In this document: in pieces, positions 7,020-14,394 of the stretch
Position numbering within the stretch: position 1 is the stretch's first letter
How the letters are laid out: each line of letters starts with the position of its first letter
Assembly: GCA_937926105.1 (NCBI GenBank)
Contig: CALANS010000127.1
Location: 22,333 to 86,332 of the forward strand
Source of the DNA: an uncultured Actinomycetes bacterium
GTDB taxonomy: Bacteria > Actinomycetota > Actinomycetes > Mycobacteriales > Nakamurellaceae
Direction: 5' to 3'
DNA: 64,000 nt
The notes under the pieces: generated by a model
Databases searched by the model: none
What the model saw: only the letters and a program-made list of their open reading frames with translations
Told to the model about the DNA's origin: nothing
Made by a program: the position numbers and the translations under genes

Positions 7020-8093
7020 GTGCCCGGTGACAGCCTCGGCTATCGGGCACGACAGCATCCGGGGGTGGCCGCCGGCCACCACCAGTCGGTCGAGGCCCGC
7101 TCCGCCGCCGCTGATCACGATCAGGCCCGCGACGGCCACCGGCATGACGTCGCCGGGCGCAGCGGCGGCGACCCCGACGACGGCGGTCATGCCGGTCATC
7201 AGCATGGGGTGAGGGCGAACGCCGATCGCCGCTATCTGTGGATGGCGTTGCTGCTGCTGGCGGGCTTCATGGTCACCGAGGTGGTCGTGGCGATCTGGTC
7301 CGGGTCGCTGGTGCTGTTGTCCGACGCCGGACACATGCTCTCCGATGTGGGTGCGCTGGCCGCGGCGCTGTGGGCGATGCGGCTAGCGGCGCGCCCGGCG
7401 ACGGGCAGCTGGACCTTCGGGTGGAAACGCGCGGAAATCTTGTCCGCGGCCGGCAACGGCACCACCCTGTTGGTGATCAGCGGACTGGTCGGGTTCGAGG
7501 CGATCCGCCGGCTGATCGAGCCCCCGTCGGTCAGCGGTGGACCGGTGCTGGTGGTCGCCCTGGTCGGGGTCGTGGTCAACATCGCCGCCACCTGGGCGCT
7601 AGCGCGGGCCAACCGATCCTCGCTCAACGTGGCCGGTGCGTTCGCGCACGTGCTGACCGACCTGTACGCGTTCATCGGTACCGCGATCGCCGGGATCGTG
7701 ATCCTGGTCACCGGCTACACCCGCGCCGATGCGATCGCCTCACTGGTCGTGGTGGCGCTGATGCTGCACGCGGCGTGGGGGCTACTGCGGGACTCCGGCC
7801 GCATCCTGCTCGAAGCTGCCCCCCGTAATGTCGACCTGGGTGAGGTCCGCGGGCATCTGTTGGACCTGCCCGAAGTCACCGCGGTGCACGACCTGCACGT
7901 GTGGACGGTCACCTCCAACCTGTCCGCGGTCTCGGCCCACGTCGTGGTCGACGAGCTGTGCTTCCACAACGGATTCGCCCCCCAAGTACTCGACCGACTG
8001 CAAGCCTGCCTGGGCGGCCACTTCGATATGGAGCACTCCACTTTCCAGCTCGAACCCTCCGGACATACGGAGCACGAAACCGGCACGCACTGA
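7020..8093 (+). CDS. CDF-family Zn/Cd/Co exporter (CzcD type)
   Basis: 357 residues. The His/Asp-rich cytosolic N-terminus (about 65 residues) precedes six transmembrane helices with the metal motifs HMLSD (TM2) and HVLTD (TM5). The C-terminal cytosolic domain contains the conserved AVHDLHVWTVTSNL signature and ends in a His-rich tail. GTG 7020 is the first possible in-frame start after the arsR stop; a shorter start inside the His-rich stretch cannot be excluded. Proton-antiport efflux of Zn/Cd/Co at the inner membrane is the family role, presumably under the preceding ArsR. Confidence 0.93.
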   Translation: MPGDSLGYRARQHPGVAAGHHQSVEARSAAADHDQARDGHRHDVAGRSGGDPDDGGHAGHQHGVRANADRRYLWMALLLLAGFMVTEVVVAIWSGSLVLLSDAGHMLSDVGALAAALWAMRLAARPATGSWTFGWKRAEILSAAGNGTTLLVISGLVGFEAIRRLIEPPSVSGGPVLVVALVGVVVNIAATWALARANRSSLNVAGAFAHVLTDLYAFIGTAIAGIVILVTGYTRADAIASLVVVALMLHAAWGLLRDSGRILLEAAPRNVDLGEVRGHLLDLPEVTAVHDLHVWTVTSNLSAVSAHVVVDELCFHNGFAPQVLDRLQACLGGHFDMEHSTFQLEPSGHTEHETGTH

Positions 8094-8331
8094 TGCGGCG
8101 GCGCTCGATACCGACCCCCACGGCGCTGGGTGACACGGTGCCGGCCTGCGCAATGCCGGCTTGTTACTGGTGCCTGGGGTCGCGCCCATGGCCGAGCCGC
8201 GCAGACAGTGGGCGTCGCGCAGTGATCCGAGTAAGCGGGTGCACGACAGGCGCGGCGGCGCGCTATGCCGAGTACTGGCCACCTGCCGGCCAAGCCGGCC
8301 GGGCCTTACGCGGCCCTCGGCTGGCCGAACA

Positions 8332-8595
8332 GTGAGCGCGGTCGCGACGGCGGCAGGGTTGGTGAGCTTTCCCGTCGGCACCGGGGCAGCGGGCGCCGCG
8401 CTGGCTGCGTGGCGCAAGCCTGGGCCTCGGCTGACCAGCGCGGTCCAGCATTTCGCCGCGGGGGTGGTGCTGGCCGCGGTCGCCCGGTCGGTGGGATGGG
8501 AGCCCAAATATGCCAGCCGGTCCTTTCGTATCGCATATGGCATGTCGCCCACCGAGTTTCGCCGACAACGCCCTCCGCCGCTGCGCGACGATTGA
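8332..8595 (+). pseudogene. Chimeric ORF: ZIP transporter N-terminus joined to AraC C-terminus
   Basis: An 87-codon frame with two unrelated halves. The first about 50 codons resemble the start of a ZIP-family metal transporter (GLVSFPVGTGAAGAAL, then AVQHFAAGVVLAA). From about 8487 it turns, in frame, into the last helix-turn-helix of an AraC-type regulator (VGWEPKYASRSFRIAYGMSPTEFRR). Neither half is complete, so this is most likely a deletion fusion. Upstream 8094-8331 has no recognisable gene. Expression is unknown. Confidence 0.55.
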
Positions 8596-8604
8596 GGGCG
8601 GCCC

Positions 8605-8646
8605 TTGGATTGGTCAGTGTTTGATGTATGGTCAGTGGATGCTGAC
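8605..8646 (+). promoter_or_regulatory. Leaderless promoter and CmtR-type operator
   Basis: TTGGAT at 8605-8610, a 16-base spacer and TATGGT at 8627-8632 form a promoter ending six bases before ATG 8639. The inverted repeat GTCAG (8631-8635) N6 CTGAC (8642-8646) spans the start codon. Two direct copies of GTCAGTG also occur here (8613 and 8631). A bound repressor would cover both -10 box and start. Confidence 0.55.
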
Positions 8647-9001
8647 TATTGCTTCGCGGGTGGATGTGATGAACCGGTTGGGGCGGGCGATGGCTGATGC
8701 CACCCGGTCACGGATTCTGCTGTCGCTGGTGGAGGGGCCGGGGTATCCGGCGCGGCTCGCGCGGGAGCTGGACCTGACCCGCACGAATGTGTCCAACCAT
8801 CTGGCCTGCCTTCGCGGGTGCGGCATCGTGGTCGCCGAACCGGAAGGTCGGCAGACGCGGTATGAGATCGCCGATCCGCACATCGCCGCGGCGCTGAACG
8901 CGTTGGTGGATGTGACGCTCGCCGTCGATGAGAACGCGCCGTGCATGGACCCGCAGTGCCCGGTGCCGGGCTGCTGCGAGGCTGAGCAGGCGATGCGGTG
9001 A
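8639..9001 (+). CDS. CmtR-like Cd/Pb-sensing ArsR repressor
   Basis: 120 residues, closely resembling Mycobacterium CmtR in layout. The recognition region TRTNVSNHLACLRGCG supplies the two helix-4 Cys residues, and a Cys-rich C-terminal tail (APCMDPQCPVPGCCEAE) supplies the third ligand. CmtR binds Cd2+ or Pb2+ through such Cys residues and then leaves its operator. The stop overlaps the GTG of the P-type ATPase gene (GTGA), giving strict coupling of sensor and pump, as in the cmtR-ctpG pairing of mycobacteria. ATG 8639 is set by the leaderless promoter. Confidence 0.92.
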   Translation: MLTIASRVDVMNRLGRAMADATRSRILLSLVEGPGYPARLARELDLTRTNVSNHLACLRGCGIVVAEPEGRQTRYEIADPHIAAALNALVDVTLAVDENAPCMDPQCPVPGCCEAEQAMR

Positions 9002-11148
9002 GCGAGGAGTGCTGCGGGACCGACGAGTCCCGCCGCCCGGTTGGGACGGCACCGCAACCCATGATGCGCCGGATCAACACGACGGCTCCGCGCGCCTCGA
9101 CTGATGTCTGCTGCGGCCCGGTCGATACCGCACCCATCCTCGACGGCGCCGGTGATGTCTGCTGCGGGTCGGCCCCAACCGAGCGGACACCGAGTGCTAG
9201 CGAGGGGGTGCAGGTGCGTCCGCCATGGTGGCGGGACATCGCGTTGCTGCCTTCGGTCGTCTCCGGGACGTTCCTCGCCGCCGGTTACGTCCTGGATTGG
9301 ACCGACCTGAGCGTGGCCGCGCTGGTAGCGCAGGGCATCGCGTTGCTGGCCGGCGGGTGGACGTTCGTACCCAGCGCGGTGCGCCGACTGGTGCGGGGAC
9401 GGTCGGTGCGCGGCCGGCTGGGCGTGGGCCTGTTGATGACGATTGCCGCGGTGGGAGCGGTGCTGCTCGGTCGTGTCGGGGAGGCCGCGGCGCTCGCCTT
9501 CCTGTTCTCGCTCGCCGAATCGCTGGAAGACCGGGCGATGGACCGCGCGCGGGAGGGCCTGCGGGCGCTGTTGTCGCTGATCCCCCAGACCGCGCGCGTG
9601 TCGCGGATGGGCGGGGACGTCACCGTGCCCGTGGCGCAGCTGCGGCAGCTGGATCTGCTGGTGGTCGGAGCCGGGGAACGGGTCGCCACCGACGGGGTGA
9701 TCGCCCAGGGCACTTCCAGCATCGACACCTCCGCTGTCACCGGGGAGTCGATCCCGGTGGGGGTCGGCCCCGGCGATCCGGTTCCTGCGGGCGCGGTGAA
9801 CGGGTCCGGATCACTGTTGATCGAGGCCACCGCCGACGGGCGTGATAACTCGCTGACCCAGATCGTCGCGCTGGTGCAGCAGGCCCACGCCCGCAAGGGC
9901 GAACGTGCCCGGCTGGCTGACCGGATCGCCCGCCCGCTCGTGCCTGCCGTGTTGATCGCCGCCGCATTGGTGGCGGTCTTCGGGATCGTGATCGGGGACC
10001 CGGGAACTTGGGTCGAGCGTGCCTTGGTCGTGCTTGTTGCTGCCTCGCCGTGTGCGCTGGCAATCGCGGTGCCGGTCACCGTGATCAGCGCGATCGGGTC
10101 CGCATCGAAGTTCGGGGTGGTTATCAAGTCCGGTGCCGCGTTCGAGCAGTTCGGCACCATCCGGACCGTGGCGTTCGACAAGACCGGCACGCTCACCCAG
10201 GGCCACCCCCAGGTCGTCCAGACCCGCATCGCACCAGGCGTCAGCCGCGAGGAGGTGCTGGGCTGGGCCGCAGCCATCGAGGCGACCAGCACCCACCCCC
10301 TGGCATCGGCGATCACCGCCGCCGCACCCGAACACCCCGCCGCCGAGGACGTGCGCGAGGACGCCGGACAGGGCGTGACCGGTCGCGTCGGCGCCCGCAC
10401 CGTGCGGGTCGGTAACCCCCGCTGGATCGACCCGGACGCACTGCGCGCAGACGCCGATGAGCTGGCCGCGGCGGGCATGACCGTCGTGGTCGTCGAGGTC
10501 AGTGGGCAGGTCGCCGGTGTGATCGGGGTGCGCGACCAGCTACGCCCCGAGGCCGTCGAGACGGTGCGCATGCTGCACGACCTGGGCATCGGCACGGTCA
10601 TGCTTACCGGCGACAACACCCGCACCGCGCACGCGATCGCGGCCCAGGCCGGCATCGGGGACGTGCGCGCCGAACAATCCCCCGCCGACAAAGCCGCCGC
10701 GATCACCGAGTTGGCCCGCGCTCGGCCGACTGCCATGGTCGGTGACGGCATCAACGACGCACCCGCACTGGCGACCGCGACCGCGGGCATCGCGATGGGT
10801 GCCGCCGGCTCGGCCGCAGCGGTCGAGTCCGCCGACATCGCATTCACCGGCCATGACCTGCGGCTGATCCCGGCGGCGCTGGCTCACGCCCGGCGGGGCC
10901 GGCGCATCATGACCGTCAACATCGGCCTGGCCATGGCGATCATCACCGCCCTGTTCCCGCTCGCCCTGTTCGGTCTACTCGGCCTTGCCGGAGTCGTCCT
11001 CGTCCACGAGATTGCCGAAGTCATCGTCATCAGCAACGGCATCCGCGCCGCCCACCGCCCGGCGACAGTGGGAACCGTCGCGGAGACCCTGGCGACTGAC
11101 GCACAGTTACGAATGTCGCCCCCACCACAATCACTCACCGACGCCTAA
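8998..11148 (+). CDS. P1B-type heavy-metal efflux ATPase (CadA/CtpG-like)
   Basis: 716 residues. It has no classical N-terminal HMA domain. Instead three Cys-Cys motifs (ECCG, VCCGPV, VCCGSA) lie in the first about 55 residues. Then follow the transmembrane core, the actuator motif TGES (about 248), the SPC metal motif (SPCALAIAVPVT, about 350), the phosphorylation site DKTGT (Asp about 395), a THPLA nucleotide-binding His-Pro and the hinge GDGINDAP (about 581). The family pumps Cd, Pb or Zn out using ATP. It overlaps the CmtR-like gene and is presumably derepressed by Cd/Pb. Confidence 0.95.
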   Translation: MSEECCGTDESRRPVGTAPQPMMRRINTTAPRASTDVCCGPVDTAPILDGAGDVCCGSAPTERTPSASEGVQVRPPWWRDIALLPSVVSGTFLAAGYVLDWTDLSVAALVAQGIALLAGGWTFVPSAVRRLVRGRSVRGRLGVGLLMTIAAVGAVLLGRVGEAAALAFLFSLAESLEDRAMDRAREGLRALLSLIPQTARVSRMGGDVTVPVAQLRQLDLLVVGAGERVATDGVIAQGTSSIDTSAVTGESIPVGVGPGDPVPAGAVNGSGSLLIEATADGRDNSLTQIVALVQQAHARKGERARLADRIARPLVPAVLIAAALVAVFGIVIGDPGTWVERALVVLVAASPCALAIAVPVTVISAIGSASKFGVVIKSGAAFEQFGTIRTVAFDKTGTLTQGHPQVVQTRIAPGVSREEVLGWAAAIEATSTHPLASAITAAAPEHPAAEDVREDAGQGVTGRVGARTVRVGNPRWIDPDALRADADELAAAGMTVVVVEVSGQVAGVIGVRDQLRPEAVETVRMLHDLGIGTVMLTGDNTRTAHAIAAQAGIGDVRAEQSPADKAAAITELARARPTAMVGDGINDAPALATATAGIAMGAAGSAAAVESADIAFTGHDLRLIPAALAHARRGRRIMTVNIGLAMAIITALFPLALFGLLGLAGVVLVHEIAEVIVISNGIRAAHRPATVGTVAETLATDAQLRMSPPPQSLTDA

Positions 11149-11348
11149 AGATGCTGACGCGACTTCGGCCACTGTGCGTGTCCGACCGAGCCCTGCCAAC
11201 GGGCCATTGCGACTACAAGTCGGCTGAGCGAGGGGGGTCTGAACATCATCCTGCTGCGGTGGACTCGCAGCGACGGGCGGTCAGATCGTCTGTGTAAGTC
11301 GTAGTGGCCCGATTCTGGACCGGGTGGCCGGTTCGGAAGGGACCTCGA
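11149..11348. other. Intergenic stretch, possible IS256 left end
   Basis: No gene is seen. The sequence GTCTGTGTAAGT near 11288 resembles the ends of several IS256-family elements and lies about 60 bases before the transposase remnant, so the left inverted repeat may start there. No matching right end was found. Confidence 0.25.
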
Positions 11349-11995
11349 TGTCTGACATTGAAACCATGCCTCGACCCGTGGATCGGCCGAAACGTCCGGA
11401 TCCGGCGACCGCGGACGCGTTGCTGGCCAGGGCTGGGGCGCAGGGGTGGATCTGCTCGGCCCGGAGGCGTTGTTGACGTAGGTCACGAAGGCGGTGCTGG
11501 AACGTGCGCTGGGTGAGGAGCTCACCGCGCATCTGGGCTATGAGAAGCATGACCCGGTCGGGCGGGGAACAGTCGTAACGGCACCACGGGAAGCGGTTGT
11601 TGGCCGAGGTCCGGCCGGTGGAGTTGGAAGTGCCGCGGGACCGCAACGGCAGCTTCGATCCGAGGATCGTTCGGAAGGGGCAGGCCCGGCTGGACCGCTT
11701 CAACGACCGGATCATCGCCTTGTATGCCCGAGGGTTGACAACCCGCGACATTCAGCCGGAGCTGCGAGAAATGTATGACGTTGAAGTTTCCCCGGATCTG
11801 GTTTCCAGGCTCACCGACGCGGTAGTCGAGGAGTTGACGGAATGGCAGGGCCGGCCGTTGGGCCCGGTGTATCCGGTGGTGTTCATCGACGCGTTGATGT
11901 GAAGATCCGCGACGGGGTGGTGGCCAACCAGCCGGTGTATCTGGCGATCGGGATCGACGTCGACGGCGGCAAGCAGGACGCCCGCCACGTCGGCT
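11349..11995 (+). pseudogene. IS256-family transposase remnant
   Basis: Three frames have to be joined. From ATG 11349 the frame runs to a frameshift before 11470. The next segment contains TKAVLERALGEELTAHLGYEKHD, the classic IS256 (Mutator) N-terminus. The next frame carries PRDRNGSFDPRIV.. and RIIALYARGLTTRDIQ up to YPVVFIDALM, and the last frame VANQPVYLAIGIDVDGGKQD. The second catalytic half is missing where IS1182-like DNA begins at about 12000. Frameshifted and 3'-truncated, therefore inactive. Confidence 0.85.
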
Positions 11996-12002
11996 CGTCA
12001 CG

Positions 12003-12826
12003 TCACGGGCCTCGAAGTCGACGTAGGTGCCTTCTCCACTCCGGCCAGCACCTCCGCGGTGGTCTCGAACACCGGCCCCGCGGGTCGTCGACCTTGCAGA
12101 CGTCCTCGCGCAAGTTGGTGACCAGACAGCGGCGCACCCTACCGAGTCTCGCTGCCGCGTCGATTCGAACAACTCGGCCCCCTCCAGGCCGTACAACGGG
12201 CGTCCAAGTCAGCGGATGATCCTGTCGGCGGGAGCGCGGGTGATCGTCAGGGCATCGAGTGCACCGTTGTGCTGGCCTTGGTCGAAGTCGTCGCCCGTGG
12301 TCGCCGTGCTTGCCGACCCGACGGATCGCCGCGATCAACTGGTCATGGTGTCCTGGGTGGCCACCCATCGGCCAGGATCGTGGAATCCACCGCCCGCCTG
12401 CGGCGCCCGGAAAGGATCCCGGTCCGGGCCACCACCTGCCGCACCGCGTCGTTGATGCGCTGCGGGCGATCCGACGCGGCCAGCCGCCGCCGCCAGTACA
12501 CCAACGCCGAGGCGTGGAAACCCTCATCGTCCAACGACATCCCACAGGCGACCTTCCACCGCAGATCACACCGGGCTGGAGCGCCTGCAACACCATGATC
12601 GAGGCCATCACTGATCCAGGGATCGACGGCCGACCCGTGACCGATGGGAACAAGTCAGCAAAGTCCTCGTCCGGGAACAGCTCCTGCCGGTGCCCGGCCA
12701 AGAACCCGAACATGCTCCCGGCCGGGATCAGGTGACCCACCAGCGCCGACGCGTCCAACAACTCCCGATCAGGTCGCTCGCTACCCTGCACACCAAGATC
12801 CTCCCAAGGCCCGGGCAGCAACCGGC
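12003..12826 (-). pseudogene. IS1182-family transposase remnant
   Basis: The minus strand from 12821 encodes LDASALVGHLIPAGSMFGFLAGHRQELFPDEDFADLF and a PSIPGSVMASIMVLQAL segment, the IS1182 N-terminal domain. The frame then shifts to SLDDEGFHASALVYWRRRLAASDRPQRINDAVRQVVA and RRRAVDSTILADG, then again to LIAAIRRVGKHGDH. The DDE catalytic part is not found. Several frameshifts plus truncation show an inactive relic abutting the IS256 remnant. Confidence 0.8.
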
Positions 12827-12845
12827 CCCGACTCGCCGCCTTATT

Positions 12846-12867
12846 CAGTCCTAGCTTGCTAGGACTG
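12846..12867. repeat. 10-bp perfect palindrome with two-base loop
   Basis: CAGTCCTAGC (12846-12855) TT GCTAGGACTG (12858-12867). It lies just outside the IS1182 remnant's N-terminal end, so it may be part of an element end or a terminator. Confidence 0.35.
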
Positions 12868-12920
12868 CACGCTTACTGCACGGATTGAACGTGTCCGGTT
12901 ATGAAAGGGGGTGACCTAAC

Positions 12921-12974
12921 GTGAAGACAAATCCGAGCATTACTGCAGGTAAACGCTTATGCCCTGCCGCCTAG
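12921..12974 (+). CDS. Possible 17-codon small ORF with a strong ribosome site
   Basis: GTG 12921 is preceded by AAAGGGGGTGA at ideal spacing, unusually strong for this window, and reads VKTNPSITAGKRLCPAA before a TAG. An overlapping 7-codon ATG frame starts at 12901. No similarity is recognised. It could be a leader peptide of the lost element or chance. Confidence 0.25.
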   Translation: MKTNPSITAGKRLCPAA

Positions 12975-13014
12975 GTGCAGGTCAGGCACGTACGCTGAAA
13001 CTTCATGAAAACGC

Positions 13015-13052
13015 TCGGCGGTAGCGTGGGTTCGAATCCCATCGGGGCTACA
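13015..13052 (+). other. tRNA-Glu 3' fragment, probable integration (att) site
   Basis: The sequence from the 3' side of the anticodon stem (GGCGG) through the variable loop (TAGC), T-arm (GTGGG TTCGAAT CCCAT) and acceptor 3' strand (CGGGGCTA CA) matches the 3' half of an actinobacterial tRNA-Glu gene. The 5' half is absent: no matching acceptor strand, D-arm or anticodon arm lies upstream. Such 3' fragments mark the distal end of elements integrated in a tRNA gene, with crossover at the anticodon loop. A terminator follows, the expected native flank, so the element lies to the left. Confidence 0.6.
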
Positions 13053-13057
13053 TCACA

Positions 13058-13087
13058 CCGGAAGGTCGCCTACGGGCGGCCTTCCGG
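13058..13087 (+). terminator. Terminator hairpin after the tRNA-Glu fragment
   Basis: CCGGAAGGTCGCC (13058-13070), loop TACG, GGCGGCCTTCCGG (13075-13087); 12 Watson-Crick pairs plus one G-T. A short CGTTTC follows. Position right after the tRNA 3' end is typical of a tRNA terminator. Confidence 0.7.
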
Positions 13088-13102
13088 CGTTTCGGGGTTG
13101 TT

Positions 13103-13840
13103 TCAGGGGCCCGCCGTGGCAGTGGGTGTCGGGCTGGCGCCACAGCAGTGGCAGCCGGGGGCACATTCCCGGCAGCTATCAACGGGTTCGGCGCGCAACG
13201 CGTGCCCGGACGGCGCGCAACAGCCTTCCCCGCGCCAGGCTTGGATGCCCTCGCGCAGCGCCAGCCCGGCTATCACCAGGGCGACCAGGGGGTCGGCCCA
13301 GGACCAGCCCAGTGTGGCGTTCAGCACCAGCCCGAGCAGCAGCACGGCCGACAGGTAAGTGCAGATCAAGGTCTGTTGAGAGTCTGCGACTGCCGACGCC
13401 GAGCCCAACTGCCGCCCGGTGCGCCGCTGCGTGTAGGACAGCGCAGGCATGATCACCAGCGACAGCGCCGCTATCACGATTCCGGGGGTCGACTCGTCGG
13501 CCCGCGACCCGGTCGCCAGCGCGATGATCGCGTCCGCGCTCACGTACGCCGCCAGGGCTACGAAGGAGACCGCTATGATCCGCAGCGCCCGGCGTTCGCG
13601 CGATTGCCGCACCGCATGGTCGCGGGCGGAGAACTGCCAGGCCACCGCGGCTGCCGACGACACCTCGATTACCGAGTCCAGCCCGAACCCGATCAGCGCG
13701 CCGGACGATGCCGCCGTGCCCGCGGTGATCGCCACGACCGCTTCGACCACGTTGTAGCCGATCGTGGCCGCCACCAGCACCCGGATCCGCCGGACCAGGG
13801 CCAGTCGACGGCGGTCGGTGTCGGCGGCCAGGGGCGTCAC
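13103..13840 (-). CDS. CDF-like cation transporter lacking the C-terminal domain, with a Cys-rich tail
   Basis: 245 residues from GTG 13840, which overlaps the upstream arsR stop (GTGA). Six hydrophobic helices are present. The metal motifs are atypical: FGLDSVIEVSS in TM2 and VADSQQT in TM5, with Asp/Glu where classical CDFs have His/Asp. The usual cytosolic ferredoxin-like domain is missing. A tail of about 40 residues holds eight Cys, including two CC pairs (GEGCCAPSG, SCRECAPGCHCCG). With a CmtR-like sensor in front, Cd/Pb or another soft metal is the likely substrate. Confidence 0.85.
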   Translation of the reverse strand: MTPLAADTDRRRLALVRRIRVLVAATIGYNVVEAVVAITAGTAASSGALIGFGLDSVIEVSSAAAVAWQFSARDHAVRQSRERRALRIIAVSFVALAAYVSADAIIALATGSRADESTPGIVIAALSLVIMPALSYTQRRTGRQLGSASAVADSQQTLICTYLSAVLLLGLVLNATLGWSWADPLVALVIAGLALREGIQAWRGEGCCAPSGHALRAEPVDSCRECAPGCHCCGASPTPTATAGP

Positions 13841-14172
13841 GGGCAACACCCGCTCGCCGCGTCGGGGCAGGATCCGTCGGTGGCCACGGCCAAGACGGCG
13901 CTGCGGACGTCGGCAATAGCGTGGGCCAGCCGATGATCGGCCAGCGCGTAGCGTTGTCGGCGTCCATCGGGCGTGGCAACCACCAACCCGCAGTCGCGCA
14001 GACACGCCAAGTGGTTCGACAGCCGCGAGCGACTGATGCCGAGTTCGTCGGCCAGATCAGCAGGATGGGCACAGCCGCCCTGCAATCGGAGCAGGATGCG
14101 GCATCGGATCGGATCCGACAGGGCCTGCCCGAATCGAGCCATCGCATCGAGTTCGTCGGCAATCAGCAGCAT
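13837..14172 (-). CDS. CmtR-like ArsR repressor (second copy)
   Basis: 111 residues. It shares the CmtR layout: LSNHLACLRDCGLVV supplies helix-4 Cys residues and the C-terminus GSCPDAASGCCP supplies further thiols. ATG 14172 is preferred over the GTG five codons upstream because a TACTAT -10 box ends six bases before it (leaderless). It overlaps the Cys-tailed CDF gene by four bases and is probably its repressor. It is a diverged paralogue of the 8639-9001 sensor. Confidence 0.9.
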   Translation of the reverse strand: MLLIADELDAMARFGQALSDPIRCRILLRLQGGCAHPADLADELGISRSRLSNHLACLRDCGLVVATPDGRRQRYALADHRLAHAIADVRSAVLAVATDGSCPDAASGCCP

Positions 14173-14394
14173 GGCGGGATAGTACAAGCTGTCGTGAATT
14201 CAAGGAATGCTGAACTCAGATCGGGCCGACGCCCGCCGCTGCGGCGCTCTGCATCAGGAGTGCACAGTCGCAGCGCCGCCGGCGCTGTCAGTCGTCGTGG
14301 GTCGTGTCAGGGTGACCGGAATGATCCGGCGCTCGCCGTGTTCCCGATGAGGGACAGCGCTTCTCGACCGTGAACCGCAGGGTGGCCGGGCAGC

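Noticed and set aside
8093..8331. Additional coding sequence upstream of the ZIP-AraC chimera
   Set aside because: Frames here lack recognisable segments and a plausible start; treated as non-coding.
9285..10847. 520-codon minus-strand open frame opposite the P-type ATPase
   Set aside because: Ser/Thr/Ala/Pro-rich antisense shadow of a clearly real gene.
12961..13052. A complete tRNA with a long variable arm (acceptor GCCCTG.. paired with CGGGGC)
   Set aside because: Acceptor pairing is imperfect and no anticodon stem can be formed; the 3' part fits tRNA-Glu much better as a fragment.
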